NCBI GenBank assembly: GCA_030684575.1 | Contig: JAUXVD010000018.1 | Coordinates: 1 to 64,000, forward strand | Length of the DNA stretch: 64,000 nt | Direction of reading: 5' to 3' | DNA from: Nitrospirota bacterium | Lineage (GTDB): Bacteria; Nitrospirota; Nitrospiria; Nitrospirales; Nitrospiraceae | Shown here: in pieces, positions 1 to 8,035 of the stretch | How positions within the stretch are numbered: the first letter of the stretch is position 1 | Layout: each line of letters begins with the position of its first letter | Position numbers and translations under genes: made by a program | The notes under the pieces: model-generated | Told to the model about the DNA's origin: nothing | What the model saw: the letters and a program-made list of their open reading frames with translations, nothing else | The model's database searches: none

Positions 1-78
1 AAGGAGCCTGACCTGAAGCGGGCCCTGGGAATGAACGCGAACCATGACGGCATCGACGGAGCCCGGAAGGCTCCCTAA
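1..78 (+). CDS. C-terminal tail of an ORF, probably transposon-encoded
   Basis: An open frame enters from the left edge and ends at a TAA at 76-78; only 25 residues, basic and hydrophilic, are visible. It lies just inside what looks like the right end of an insertion sequence (repeats at 100-134), so it is probably the last gene of that element (in IS21-type elements, the helper ATPase IstB). The visible residues are too few to assign a family, so identity is inferred from position only. Confidence 0.35.
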   Translation, partial: KEPDLKRALGMNANHDGIDGARKAP

Positions 79-137
79 CCCGGAGGACGGACCCCACAGT
101 TCTAATTGTCGCCAACCATCAATTCTAATTGACGTCA
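1..137. mobile_element. Right end of an IS21-like insertion sequence
   Basis: Two copies of a 12-base motif, TTCTAATTGTCG (100-111) and TTCTAATTGACG (123-134), sit just before a CA at 136-137. Read on the other strand, the element begins TGACGTCAATTAG. Multiple short repeats inside the ends and TG...CA termini are typical of the IS21 family. Immediately outside, at 138, a helicase reading frame resumes in mid-motif, so 137 is the likely insertion junction. The left end and target duplication lie outside the window, so the family is inferred. Confidence 0.55.
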
Positions 138-1142
138 GACAGCTTGATCGTCGTCTCCTGTTACTACAAGGGTAGCCTTTTCCGCTAGGCATTTGATTAG
201 CATGAAATCCAACTTATTTATGTCTTGGAACTCATCAACAATAATCTCTGTAAACTGCCCATGAATACCACTCAGGAGTTGTGGACTCTTTTGGAGAGAC
301 CGCAGGGCACGCAGTTTTTGGTCATCAAAGTCCATGCATCTGTCTTGCTGAAGCGCTGACTCGTAGGCTTTAAAGAGCCAGTAGAGGGCCTGAATGACCT
401 TCTTGATGGAAGTGGCGTCACCCCCCAGATGAGACAAGAGTAAATCTTTGATCTCTTTCCGAAGTGTGGTTGTGATGAAATCCGCAAGATGCTGAGGATT
501 TATGTCTCTCGGGTCGAATATTTGATTTTTCAACAAGCTATATAAGTCTCGGTAGAATCTCCTCTCCACATTGGCGGGTAGGACCGCATACTGTTCTGGT
601 CCTCTTCTGCGAAGTTCTTCTAATCCTTCACGAATGATACTTCGTTGGCGATGCTCGGGTACAATGGTTTTGTGCTCTTCGGTGAAATACTCGCGAAGGA
701 GACCCCATCCAAAAGCATTTAGAGTAGAGATTTTAAGCCCATCAAGTTGTGCGGGGTATTGCAGAAGTTGGTCTGCCAGTTTGTTCCTAAGTGATGACGC
801 GGCAGCGTTGTCAAAGGTGAGAACGAGTATCCGTTTGGGGTTTACGCCGTTCTTGATACGCGTCAATACGCGATTGATTATTGTCTGAGTCTTGCCGGAC
901 CCTGCGGGAGCAACTAGACGAATAGTGGAATCGACGGCTTCAATAATTCTGTTCTGGTAGGGATCGGCGGAAGGCAGGAATGTCCGCAGAGCTTCCCTGA
1001 TATCAACCGATGCTTCATTGATGCCACGTTGAAGTTCATCAAGTGCTTCTGAGCGAAGCTCAAAATTTTCAGGAAACTCAATATGAGAATAAATATGATC
1101 TGAAGACATGGCGCTATTGACTCGGTAGGCCTTCCGAAGCAT
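135..1142 (-). pseudogene. UvrD/Rep-type DNA helicase, cut by a transposon
   Basis: This is the N-terminal half (335 residues) of a superfamily 1A helicase. It shows a Q-motif-like PYQNRIIEA near residue 61, Walker A APAGSGKTQT (78-87), the motif II box VDEFQD (about 302-307) and motif III GDDDQA. The protein stops one residue after motif III, and its TGA (135-137) is formed by the terminal bases of the neighbouring insertion sequence. Motifs IV-VI, needed for ATP hydrolysis and DNA translocation, are missing. Family members usually exceed 600 residues, so this copy is very likely inactive. The rest of the gene may lie left of the element. An ATG at 1109 is an alternative start; neither start has a clear ribosome site. 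Confidence 0.85.
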
Positions 1143-1200
1143 ACCTTTCGAGGCGATGCGATTACCACCCTAACTTGGAGGCAGGCTCAATCTGGCAATA

Positions 1201-1392
1201 TTACGGGCAATTACTTGCAATGTGGTACCCCTTAGATTCAGCCTCTGCCGTACTCGCAAATTCGACTCGGTTGTGCGGAGCTACTTGACTATAATTCGGA
1301 CAATCAGGCCGGTGGTAGATGTGGCTGCGATGGTTGCCGATGATGGGATAGGGTGACGTGGAGGCGGACGTATCGGGTTCGACGGCTCCCAC
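1201..1392 (-). pseudogene. Orphan C-terminal domain of a thermonuclease-like protein
   Basis: These 63 residues closely match the tail of the secreted nuclease at 7283-8035: both share SPYPI(I/V)GN(H/R)RSHIYHRP, then DCPNYSQ(V/I)AP, and both end in NCP. The domain resembles the Ada-type metal-binding tail (His and Cys residues around HIYHRPDCPNY) that often follows nuclease domains. Here no nuclease domain precedes it, and the frame upstream runs into the end of the lipoprotein gene without recognisable sequence. It starts with GTG and has no convincing ribosome site. It is probably a remnant of a duplicated or deleted nuclease gene; a small stand-alone protein is less likely. Confidence 0.6.
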
Positions 1393-1442
1393 CAGTGGCG
1401 ATCCAAGTATCTTTGCAAGACAAATTATCTTCCTCGTCGGTC

Positions 1443-1955
1443 TTACTTCGGCTGGCCCAGAATGTTACCGCCCACTCTTTCTCTGGTTGAATCTACTGTA
1501 ATCACGATCGCCGCCTGGATATCCCGGCCTTCGTTTCCCCGTATCCGTATGATCCACGCTTTATCTCCAGGATTTTCTGGAACTGTTTCGACTAACTCGA
1601 TTTGTGACCTTGAGGCATCTGGCTTTCCAGGGACTTGGGCATAGGCGCGCAGGGTATACTCAACCGGCTTTTCTTCCTTGGAGATGTGATAGATCGGTCC
1701 ATTTGTTGGAAGAATAGGGAAGAATCCCTGGAGGGTCGATCCTGTGTAGACTTGCATGAAGTTATATAATTTAGACCCACCTTCTGACGTATAGTAGAAC
1801 AACGTCACATACCCTTTAGGCGTATGGAATTTGACTTCATCATTCATGATGCGAGGGGTAAGTGGTTCGCTTGGGGGCTTCTCTCGAACTTCCTGCACTT
1901 GGGCACACCCCACCAGAACCACACACACCGCTACTACCAGCCTGCTGAACATCAT
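1443..1955 (-). CDS. Hypothetical lipoprotein
   Basis: This is a 170-residue protein with a type II signal peptide: a short N-terminus, hydrophobic stretch LVVAVCVVLVG and a lipobox ending LVGC with the Cys at about residue 17. It should be lipid-anchored in the outer or inner membrane. AGGAGG lies just upstream of the ATG at 1955. The mature part is hydrophilic with beta-type alternation, and no family was recognised. The downstream frame on the same strand is the orphan nuclease tail at 1201-1392. Function unknown. Confidence 0.7.
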   Translation of the reverse strand: MMFSRLVVAVCVVLVGCAQVQEVREKPPSEPLTPRIMNDEVKFHTPKGYVTLFYYTSEGGSKLYNFMQVYTGSTLQGFFPILPTNGPIYHISKEEKPVEYTLRAYAQVPGKPDASRSQIELVETVPENPGDKAWIIRIRGNEGRDIQAAIVITVDSTRERVGGNILGQPK

Positions 1956-2653
1956 GCGCCCTCCTACTCTAGAAAAGTTTCTGTAAGGTATACGAGTGTT
2001 GTAATTATGTCCATCCTAAACCAGGTAAGGAGGAAAAGTATTAGAAACCATTTCCAGGTGAGTGGCGGTCAGGCGGGCATTGCAGGGAGAAAGGATGAAT
2101 TCTGATTTTTGCGGCACGTGGCGAGTCTGTTCCTTCAAGAAGCTAAGAAAATCCACATGGATATATGCGCAACAATAATACGCATATGCCCCCGGAACCA
2201 GATACAGGAACAGTCCAATCCTCATCACGCAACACCATGCAGTTATCATCTCCTTACGAAATAAGAAAAGTGGGTCCTGAGACCCATGAGGCTAGGATGA
2301 GCCTTCAAAGGCTCTGGGAAGAGCCCTGTCTACAAAGGGTGTCGGCTTCTCGTGCGCTAAGGCGGCGTTAAATCAGTGGATGTGAGGAGGCGCAGGCATG
2401 GTCATAAACCAGATGATTGAGGGACACTCTGAATCCTGCTGCCTATGGCTTGTAAGTTGTAGATTCCCCCCACTGAGACAACAGCAGACAATATAACCCG
2501 CGGGGGAACCGACCATTGCCTCAAACGGTGATAGACATGGCTTGGAAGTGGCTCACCTGTTCCGGTAGTAGAGAGGCAGCAGAAAGAACTGGGTTGATCG
2601 ATCTAGGAGGATGGATTAGAAGTGAGGAGGAAACTTCACATCAGAGGACACCC
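1956..2653. other. Gene-poor spacer of about 700 bases
   Basis: No convincing gene is seen here. A minus-strand frame at 2016-2249 (77 residues, hydrophobic and cysteine-containing N-terminus) has an AAGGAG directly abutting its ATG, which is too close for a normal ribosome site. Plus-strand frames in this stretch have no coding signature. The spacer presumably holds the promoters of the divergent lipoprotein and SIR2-like genes. Confidence 0.5.
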
Positions 2654-3715
2654 ATGACCGAACAGGTTAGATCGTTATCTCCCGCGAAGACCATTCTCCT
2701 CACAGGAGCAGGGTTCACGAAGAATTTCGGCGGATACTTAGCCAGTGAAATGTGGGAGGCTATTTTCAATCAAACAGAAATCAGTGAATGCGAGCCACTT
2801 CGATCTTGCCTGTTACAGATTGAGACCTTGAATTTCGAAAAGGCATATGACCAGATTTTGTTCTCTGGGAAATTCCACTTGAATGAACAAATGATCTTCA
2901 AGCGTGCCCTGAGAGCCGCATATGAGGAACTCGACTCATTGGTGCTTCAGTACACGTTGAGTCATCAGGGCTTTGTCGATTATGTGTTTCGAGAACTTAT
3001 TGTTCGCTTCAGGGGGCAGGTAGAAGAGCGGGGGTTTCTTTTTACCTTGAATCAAGACATGTTCGTCGAGCGGTTCTTTCACTCAGAGAATTTCCGACTC
3101 ACGCTCCCTGGCCTCAATAACCCAGCTTGGTTTAACCTTAATAAGTCGCAATCTCCAGCTAAAGAATACTTGGTCACAATCCCGAGCGATACTGATGACA
3201 TTCAGAAATTGAAACATGCTTTTTCGGATGAGCGTTCCGAGAGTTTCGTATACGTAAAACTTCATGGTTCATATAACTGGTTTGGGAAACATGGTGGTGA
3301 TGTGATGGTCGTGGGGAATGCGAAAACTGAAGCTATCGAAGGTGAACCTCTATTGAGGTGGTATCAGGAGTTGTTCCGAGAAGCCATCAACGAGCCTGAT
3401 CGGAAGTTGGTTGTCATCGGGTATGGCTTTGGTGACGAACATATCAACAAAGAAATTGCCGACGCAATCGCGAAAAACGGCTTGAGGCTTTATGTCATTA
3501 GTCCGATGGAACCTAAGAGCTTTCGAGACATACTTTGCCCCGTGCATGGTGTCATGGAGCGGGTTCCACAAAATTTCAGTATACAGACGAATATATGGGA
3601 GGGTTTGGCAGGATACTACTGTGCTTCTGTAACAGACCTTTTCAGCACGGCCATCTTGGGTGGTGGTCCACCCCCAAGAGCTAAATCGCTCCTTCGTCAG
3701 CTCGATTTGATTTGA
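2654..3715 (+). CDS. SIR2-like domain protein, possible NAD-consuming effector
   Basis: A 353-residue protein of the bacterial SIR2-like group. The nucleotide-binding start ILLTGAGFTKNFGG is near residue 13, a LFTLNQDMFVE segment resembles the sirtuin asparagine-aspartate motif (about 130), KLHGSYNW is near 202, and VVIGYGFGDEHINKEI is near 254. The last motif is characteristic of SIR2-like proteins that deplete NAD in phage defence. The ATG at 2654 is chosen because the TTG-started extension to 2516 has no conserved sequence and AGGACA precedes this ATG. No membrane segments are seen. It converges on the AAA+ ATPase at 3913-5202, with a hairpin between them. A defence role is inferred from the family, not shown. 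Confidence 0.75.
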   Translation: MTEQVRSLSPAKTILLTGAGFTKNFGGYLASEMWEAIFNQTEISECEPLRSCLLQIETLNFEKAYDQILFSGKFHLNEQMIFKRALRAAYEELDSLVLQYTLSHQGFVDYVFRELIVRFRGQVEERGFLFTLNQDMFVERFFHSENFRLTLPGLNNPAWFNLNKSQSPAKEYLVTIPSDTDDIQKLKHAFSDERSESFVYVKLHGSYNWFGKHGGDVMVVGNAKTEAIEGEPLLRWYQELFREAINEPDRKLVVIGYGFGDEHINKEIADAIAKNGLRLYVISPMEPKSFRDILCPVHGVMERVPQNFSIQTNIWEGLAGYYCASVTDLFSTAILGGGPPPRAKSLLRQLDLI

Positions 3716-3854
3716 CGATCCGCGGTTTAGGGAGCCGTTTTCGTGACCCTACTCAGGCCTACTGGAACTCAATGGGGCCAACGAGAACCAAGAGTTAGAG
3801 AAAGCTGGAACTTTTCACATCCTGATCTCCCAATACCACACGCCGACCGTTTAG

Positions 3855-3883
3855 ATGGTCGAAAAAACAACCGTTTTGACCAT
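3855..3883. terminator. Hairpin between convergent genes
   Basis: ATGGTC-g-AAAA (3855-3865) pairs with TTTTGACCAT (3874-3883), giving a ten-pair stem with one bulged base. It lies between the stop of the SIR2-like gene (3715) and the stop of the convergent ATPase gene (3913). The A and T stretches could act as a weak bidirectional terminator; there is no long U tract beyond the stem. Confidence 0.45.
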
Positions 3884-3912
3884 TCTGCTTCTACTGGTGA
3901 TCGGTTCTACGG

Positions 3913-5202
3913 TCAGGATGAGGAGCCATTATGCACAGAGTCAGCTGGAATGGGCACCAAACCACTGGCTGTATGACTCTGCGTGTAACCCTTTATCCAA
4001 ACTGCAAACGATTTGCTAGGTAAACGATATGACCCTGATTTGCCCTCTTTCGCTATTATGATATCTCGTTTTTTCAAAGCGGCTATAGCATTGGTGAGAG
4101 TTGATTCCTTAATTTTAGCAGCCTTTCGTATTTCCTCCTTACTCACCCAACCATCCAAATGGTCGCTCATTGCCCTAAGAACCTCCCTGTACTCATCTGA
4201 GCCTATCTGATCAAAATATAGATCGTGGAAATATTTCACGCCGAGTTGCTGAAAGGCACCGTTTTCCTTGAAGGCACCATCAAAAAAGTCTTTGACATCA
4301 ATCGTGTTATCCTGATCAGCATCAAAGGCCGAAGAGGCGAACTGTTGAATGAACTGAGGATATCCTTCTGAAAATGTAGCAATCAAGTTCTCAGCCTCGC
4401 CTGTAATAGAAACCTCAAGGTCATTCTTGACTTTAGCTTCATCCAATCCTTTCCGAATGACCTGTATCCGCTCATCAGGGAAAAGTGGCCCGAGCGTCAA
4501 AACCTGAAAGATTCGCGGGGACGATTCGTGGCTTCGCTGCAACTTTTGAATGAGGACGGGTAGACCGGCAAGTCCAATTGCGATCCTGGAGCACCCCCGT
4601 TTTGTTAGTCGCTCAGTGAACACCTTGACAAACTCCCCTAGATTGGCGCTATGCGGTGGTTTATCCGCTTCGTCAATAAGGATCAGGATACCGTCCCGCT
4701 CTGTACTACCCATAGCGGAAAGTGTTCGCTCTATTGTGTAAGTTAGTTCATCCAGTAGGTCTTGTGGTCGGGGGGCATCATCTCCCTTTGTGTATTTCAC
4801 TCCTACCCCTGCAACGTTCACCTCCCATCGAGCCAGAAAGTCCCAAGCGGTCTTAAAGGTTTCCTTGGCCTGATTCTGAGCTGCAACGACTCTTTGGAGT
4901 TCGGCCCCTATTTTTCTGATGATGTCTAAGTAACTATTTGATGGGGATAGCTCGACATGCACGACAAGAAAATTAAAAGTTCCACAGCTGATCGACCCAA
5001 TCTCACCCCTTGCTATGCACTGGGTGTAGAACAGGAGGGAAGATTTTCCAATCCCTCGCTCCCCATGGATCAGGAAGTGAGATGCATTATCGTTCTTGGT
5101 CTGGAAGAGGACGCGTTCTAAAGCAAGAATTTCTTCTACTCGGCCGGAAAACATACCAGGGGTCACAATGCTGCCTGGTCTAAAAGGATTGTAGCGGGGC
5201 AT
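3913..5202 (-). CDS. AAA+ ATPase of the ORC/Cdc6-like type with winged-helix tail
   Basis: A 429-residue protein with an N-terminal PFRPG...FSGR segment typical of ORC/Cdc6-like and STAND-like ATPases. Walker A is GERGIGKSS (47-55), Walker B is ILILIDEAD (172-180), and a sensor-type segment IAIGLAGLP lies near 212. The C-terminus has a winged-helix-like SKEEIRKAAKIKESTLTNAI. A DADQDNTIDVKD stretch (about 306-317) resembles an EF-hand calcium loop. AAGGAG lies 8 bases before the ATG. Such ATPases act as nucleotide switches in replication, transposition or defence modules. It converges on the SIR2-like gene. Exact role unknown. Confidence 0.75.
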   Translation of the reverse strand: MPRYNPFRPGSIVTPGMFSGRVEEILALERVLFQTKNDNASHFLIHGERGIGKSSLLFYTQCIARGEIGSISCGTFNFLVVHVELSPSNSYLDIIRKIGAELQRVVAAQNQAKETFKTAWDFLARWEVNVAGVGVKYTKGDDAPRPQDLLDELTYTIERTLSAMGSTERDGILILIDEADKPPHSANLGEFVKVFTERLTKRGCSRIAIGLAGLPVLIQKLQRSHESSPRIFQVLTLGPLFPDERIQVIRKGLDEAKVKNDLEVSITGEAENLIATFSEGYPQFIQQFASSAFDADQDNTIDVKDFFDGAFKENGAFQQLGVKYFHDLYFDQIGSDEYREVLRAMSDHLDGWVSKEEIRKAAKIKESTLTNAIAALKKRDIIIAKEGKSGSYRLPSKSFAVWIKGYTQSHTASGLVPIPADSVHNGSSS

Positions 5203-5708
5203 TGTAGTAGCTCCTTGCCTTCAAGGTTATTCGCTAAGTCGCTAAAGAATTTGTTTTTTGAACAGGCGGAAGGATACGTCAAAATCCTGGGAAAATCGAC
5301 TTCTCGTGGCATGAGTTTGGAGAGGGGTTTTTGACCTCTGTGTGCAGAATGACTAGACAGGCTGAGAAGACAGAGGGTGGGTTCTGTTCTACAGTACGAA
5401 GTAGTGAGTCAAGCAGGAATCGAACTAGAAACAGTTTCGGTCGTAAAACGGTCGCATAGCAGACCTACTTTCCGCTCGTTCCCTCTCACCCAACCTCACT
5501 CTTTCTCAGGTCACAACTCGTTGACATTCTCGCATAAATCCTGTCGAAACCGCGTCAGCGTTGAGGATGCTTGGTGTACCACAAGTCAAATCCCGCCTTT
5601 GGCCCCACGACTCGAAAAGCAGAGCGTGAGTGTCCGATCTGTCCATGGAATTGATTCGTCCTCCGAAACCCGGACACCCTCCCGCCAACGCTGCACCGGT
5701 CACACGCA
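5203..5708. other. Spacer of about 500 bases without a recognised gene
   Basis: Between the ATPase start and the stop of the barrel protein no reading frame looks coding. The long plus-strand frame at 5377-5712 has arginine- and serine-rich composition typical of chance frames. A stretch near 5411-5425 resembles a tRNA T-loop on the minus strand, but no tRNA folds around it. Confidence 0.4.
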
Positions 5709-6350
5709 TTAGAAATGATACCCCGCCCCAAATACGACGAAGTGCGCGTTGTAGTTGGCGTTGAAATCCCTGCCAGGGAAACTTGCGTGGTTGTACTTGT
5801 ATTCTCCGAAGAGGGCAATCTGTTTCGTGATAAGCACACGCGTTCCTGCCAGGACGTTTAAGCCTGGTCGGACCTCCGAGCCAGCCGTTGATGTGGGAGT
5901 AGTGAACCAAAACAATCCGAGCCCAACACCCGCGTATGGTTGAATGACTTGTCCAGGGTACCGATACACCACGTTCAAGGCCGCCGTTGTCACTCGCAGG
6001 TGGGCTCCCGGAACTGTTGCCGTTTGTGACCCTGATGGGCTACTCAGCGTGAGCTGCTGTTGCTTGAGATAGGGGGTTGCGGTATACAGTTCCGCCTCGC
6101 CACCAAAGTACTTCAGACCGTCTAGAAAGTGCCCCACCTTCAGGCCATAGATCGGGGAGTTCTGAAGACCAAGATTCGATCCTGTACTACCTGTAATATC
6201 CCCTGTCCCCCTCACGTCACTTAACTGTGCAGACAGTCCGTAACCAGCGAAACCGGCCACATAGGACTCTGCGTTCGCTGTCCGCTGAAAGAGAACCAAC
6301 GACCCACACACACTGAGGATGAGAGTCAGCCACCCCGTGAACTTGATCAT
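5709..6350 (-). CDS. Small outer-membrane beta-barrel protein
   Basis: A 213-residue protein with a cleavable signal peptide (hydrophobic 8-22, cleavage after TANA at about residue 27). It then shows alternating polar and hydrophobic strands with aromatic girdles and ends in YHF, the terminal aromatic signature used by the BAM machinery. Glycine-rich strands such as PYAGVGLGLFWF and the final FVVFGAGYHF fit the 8-strand OMP_b-brl (OmpA-like or porin-like) group. GAGGGGG precedes the ATG. It is divergent from the XRE regulator at 6523, which could control it; this is inference. Confidence 0.75.
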   Translation of the reverse strand: MIKFTGWLTLILSVCGSLVLFQRTANAESYVAGFAGYGLSAQLSDVRGTGDITGSTGSNLGLQNSPIYGLKVGHFLDGLKYFGGEAELYTATPYLKQQQLTLSSPSGSQTATVPGAHLRVTTAALNVVYRYPGQVIQPYAGVGLGLFWFTTPTSTAGSEVRPGLNVLAGTRVLITKQIALFGEYKYNHASFPGRDFNANYNAHFVVFGAGYHF

Positions 6351-6522
6351 AACGATCCCCCTCTATGAAATAGGAACCAACAGTAGTGAAATAGCGACTC
6401 ACTGAACTCCACACACGTAGTAAGTGTATCTATGGGTTCTAATTTGTCAATGTAGTACGTCTGGTGGTGGGTTAATCTAATGGGGCTGCCGCCGCATACT
6501 CCCGCTCAGGAGGGGTGGCAGC

Positions 6523-6849
6523 ATGGATATCAAACGAGCGGTAGGGAAGCGGATCAAGATCGTGCGGCAACGGAACGGACTGACTCAGGATCAACTCGCC
6601 GAACAGGTGGGGTTGAGTCCGAAATACATTAGCGGCATCGAACGAGGGGTGGAAAATCCCACCATGGATATTCTTATCCGTCTTGCCAAGGTGCTGGGAG
6701 TGGAACCGTATGATCTCTTCCTGTTTGGAGAGTCAGAGGAGAGTGAGAAGGCGTTGCGAAAAGGGATCGAGAAGATGGTACGGGAAGTGGATCGGGAGAA
6801 GCTTCAGTTGTATTTCGATGTCATGAGGAACATTCTCCAACTCACCTGA
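6523..6849 (+). CDS. XRE-family HTH transcriptional regulator
   Basis: A 108-residue protein with a classic HTH_3 domain at residues 5-63: GKRIKIVRQRNGLTQDQLAE, then LSPKYISGIERG as the recognition helix and NPTMDILIRLAKVL. The C-terminal 40 residues are charged and helical (KALRKGIEKMVREVD), probably for dimerisation. AGGAGGG lies 8 bases upstream of the ATG. It is divergently placed from the outer-membrane protein, with about 170 bases between them. Likely a repressor of phage or plasmid style; the target is unknown. Confidence 0.9.
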   Translation: MDIKRAVGKRIKIVRQRNGLTQDQLAEQVGLSPKYISGIERGVENPTMDILIRLAKVLGVEPYDLFLFGESEESEKALRKGIEKMVREVDREKLQLYFDVMRNILQLT

Positions 6850-6943
6850 AGCGACAGATGAGGGACAAACATCTGATCTTAATGCCGCGCCACAGAATTT
6901 CTATCAAATTTGTGGGTACGTTGAAGTGAGCGAGAAGACCTTC

Positions 6944-7249
6944 TTAGTGACCGATGATCCCGCTCAACCGTTGCATCTGACGGTACGCCGCCTTCGCTTG
7001 AAATCTTGATGGGTGTTTCTTGTAGTGGCACGCTTGGCAGTACCACTCCACATCGAAGGGTTTCCGGTAGTCATGATGATGGCCCTGTAATCGTTGCTTC
7101 GGGAACCTCTTCCGACAACGCTGGCAGCGAATCGGTTTCTTGACTTTCCCTGCGGCTACGGCCTTTTGGAGTTTCCGTTGGGCAAGATGGCGCTGCCAGA
7201 GCTTCTCCAACTTCTGTGGGCTCGCAAGAAGGGATCTTCGGAAGCTCAT
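6944..7249 (-). CDS. HNH-like zinc-finger protein
   Basis: A 101-residue basic protein with a CxxC...HHHDY...CxxCH pattern: RCQRCRKRFPKQRLQGHHHD (about residues 41-60), followed by YCQACHYKKH. Two CxxC knuckles flanking a central histidine cluster are typical of small HNH-type proteins found in phages and islands. The N-terminal 35 residues are strongly helical and basic, fitting DNA or RNA binding. No clear ribosome site precedes the ATG, so the start is uncertain. It follows the nuclease gene at 7283 on the same strand. It could be a nuclease or only a structural finger. Confidence 0.6.
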   Translation of the reverse strand: MSFRRSLLASPQKLEKLWQRHLAQRKLQKAVAAGKVKKPIRCQRCRKRFPKQRLQGHHHDYRKPFDVEWYCQACHYKKHPSRFQAKAAYRQMQRLSGIIGH

Positions 7250-7282
7250 CTATCAAGTCTAGCAGATCATTCGAGCATGTCC

Positions 7283-8035
7283 TTACGGACAATTCTTTGC
7301 CAACCGATATCCTGCTTCTTCTGCCTCAGCAACACTCCCAAACTCCACCCGGTTCCGAGGCGCAATCTGGCTGTAATTTGGACAATCAGGCCGATGGTAG
7401 ATGTGACTGCGGCGGTTGCCAACGATGGGATAGGGCGAAGTGGGGGTAAGAGAATCTGGTTCTGCTGTGCCTAGCCGTGGTGGACCGCGAGAAGTACTGC
7501 TATTCTCGGTTTCGCTATTCAGCGGCACCAGGTCTAACAGGTCGAGTGTCTGTCTTCGTTTGGCTTTACGGTAGACCCACGGGGGGATGGGTGCAGGATC
7601 AACCCATAAGCCTTTTTTCGCCTCTCGTGCTGCCTTCTCCAATCCTTCAAGTGCCGTATCTCCCGGCGCATACTTCCGATACCACCAACACCAGCCTTGC
7701 TTGACGAGTTCCTGATTGAGATTCATCCCATCGGACAGGATCACATCGGCAAGGGTGCGCTTGTACTTGTCGTGGCCGTGCGTCTGAACGGTGACTTCCT
7801 TTCCGAAGGCGAGGGCAGAGGCCGCCTGCTTGGCCTTCTGGCCGTAGGCTTGGCGTCTCTCCGGGCAGTCAATACCACTCAAACGGATGCGCTCCGCTCT
7901 CCCGTTGTGGAGCACATCAAACGTATCACCATCGAGGACACCGACTACAGCGCCAGTGAAATCTGGTGCGCCGGCACTCGCTGACGTGAAAAGGAAAAAG
8001 ACGATACCAAGGGAGGCTAAGAGCCGCTTGTTCAA
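7283..8035 (-). CDS. Secreted thermonuclease-family (SNase) protein
   Basis: A 250-residue protein with a signal peptide (LLASLGIVFFLFTSASAGA). A staphylococcal-nuclease fold follows (about 26-150): VLDGDTFDVL, then RIRLSGIDCPE carrying the Arg, Asp and Glu of the active site, and HDKYKRTLADV with the second Arg. A linker leads to an Ada-like metal-binding tail (HIYHRPDCPNYSQ...NCP). It should cleave DNA or RNA outside the cytoplasm with calcium. Its ATG overlaps the stop of the upstream DUF4236 gene by four bases (8032-8035), so the two are translationally coupled. The tail is duplicated at 1201-1392. Confidence 0.88.
   Translation of the reverse strand: MNKRLLASLGIVFFLFTSASAGAPDFTGAVVGVLDGDTFDVLHNGRAERIRLSGIDCPERRQAYGQKAKQAASALAFGKEVTVQTHGHDKYKRTLADVILSDGMNLNQELVKQGWCWWYRKYAPGDTALEGLEKAAREAKKGLWVDPAPIPPWVYRKAKRRQTLDLLDLVPLNSETENSSTSRGPPRLGTAEPDSLTPTSPYPIVGNRRSHIYHRPDCPNYSQIAPRNRVEFGSVAEAEEAGYRLAKNCP

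Noticed and set aside
2016-2249. 77-residue minus-strand frame with hydrophobic N-terminus
   Set aside because: The possible ribosome site touches the ATG and no family is recognised; not supported enough to call a gene.
2516-2653. TTG-started N-terminal extension of the SIR2-like protein
   Set aside because: No conserved residues and no ribosome site; the family domain begins just after the ATG at 2654.
5401-5470. GTTCGATTCC on the minus strand suggested a tRNA or tmRNA end
   Set aside because: The T-stem does not pair properly and no acceptor, D-arm or anticodon arm can be formed.
5377-5712. 111-residue plus-strand frame
   Set aside because: Composition and lack of ribosome site suggest a chance frame; only its end touches the barrel gene.
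7071-7292. 73-residue minus-strand frame overlapping the HNH-like gene
   Set aside because: It lies in another frame of the HNH-like gene, which shows clear Cys/His motifs, so this one is a shadow.
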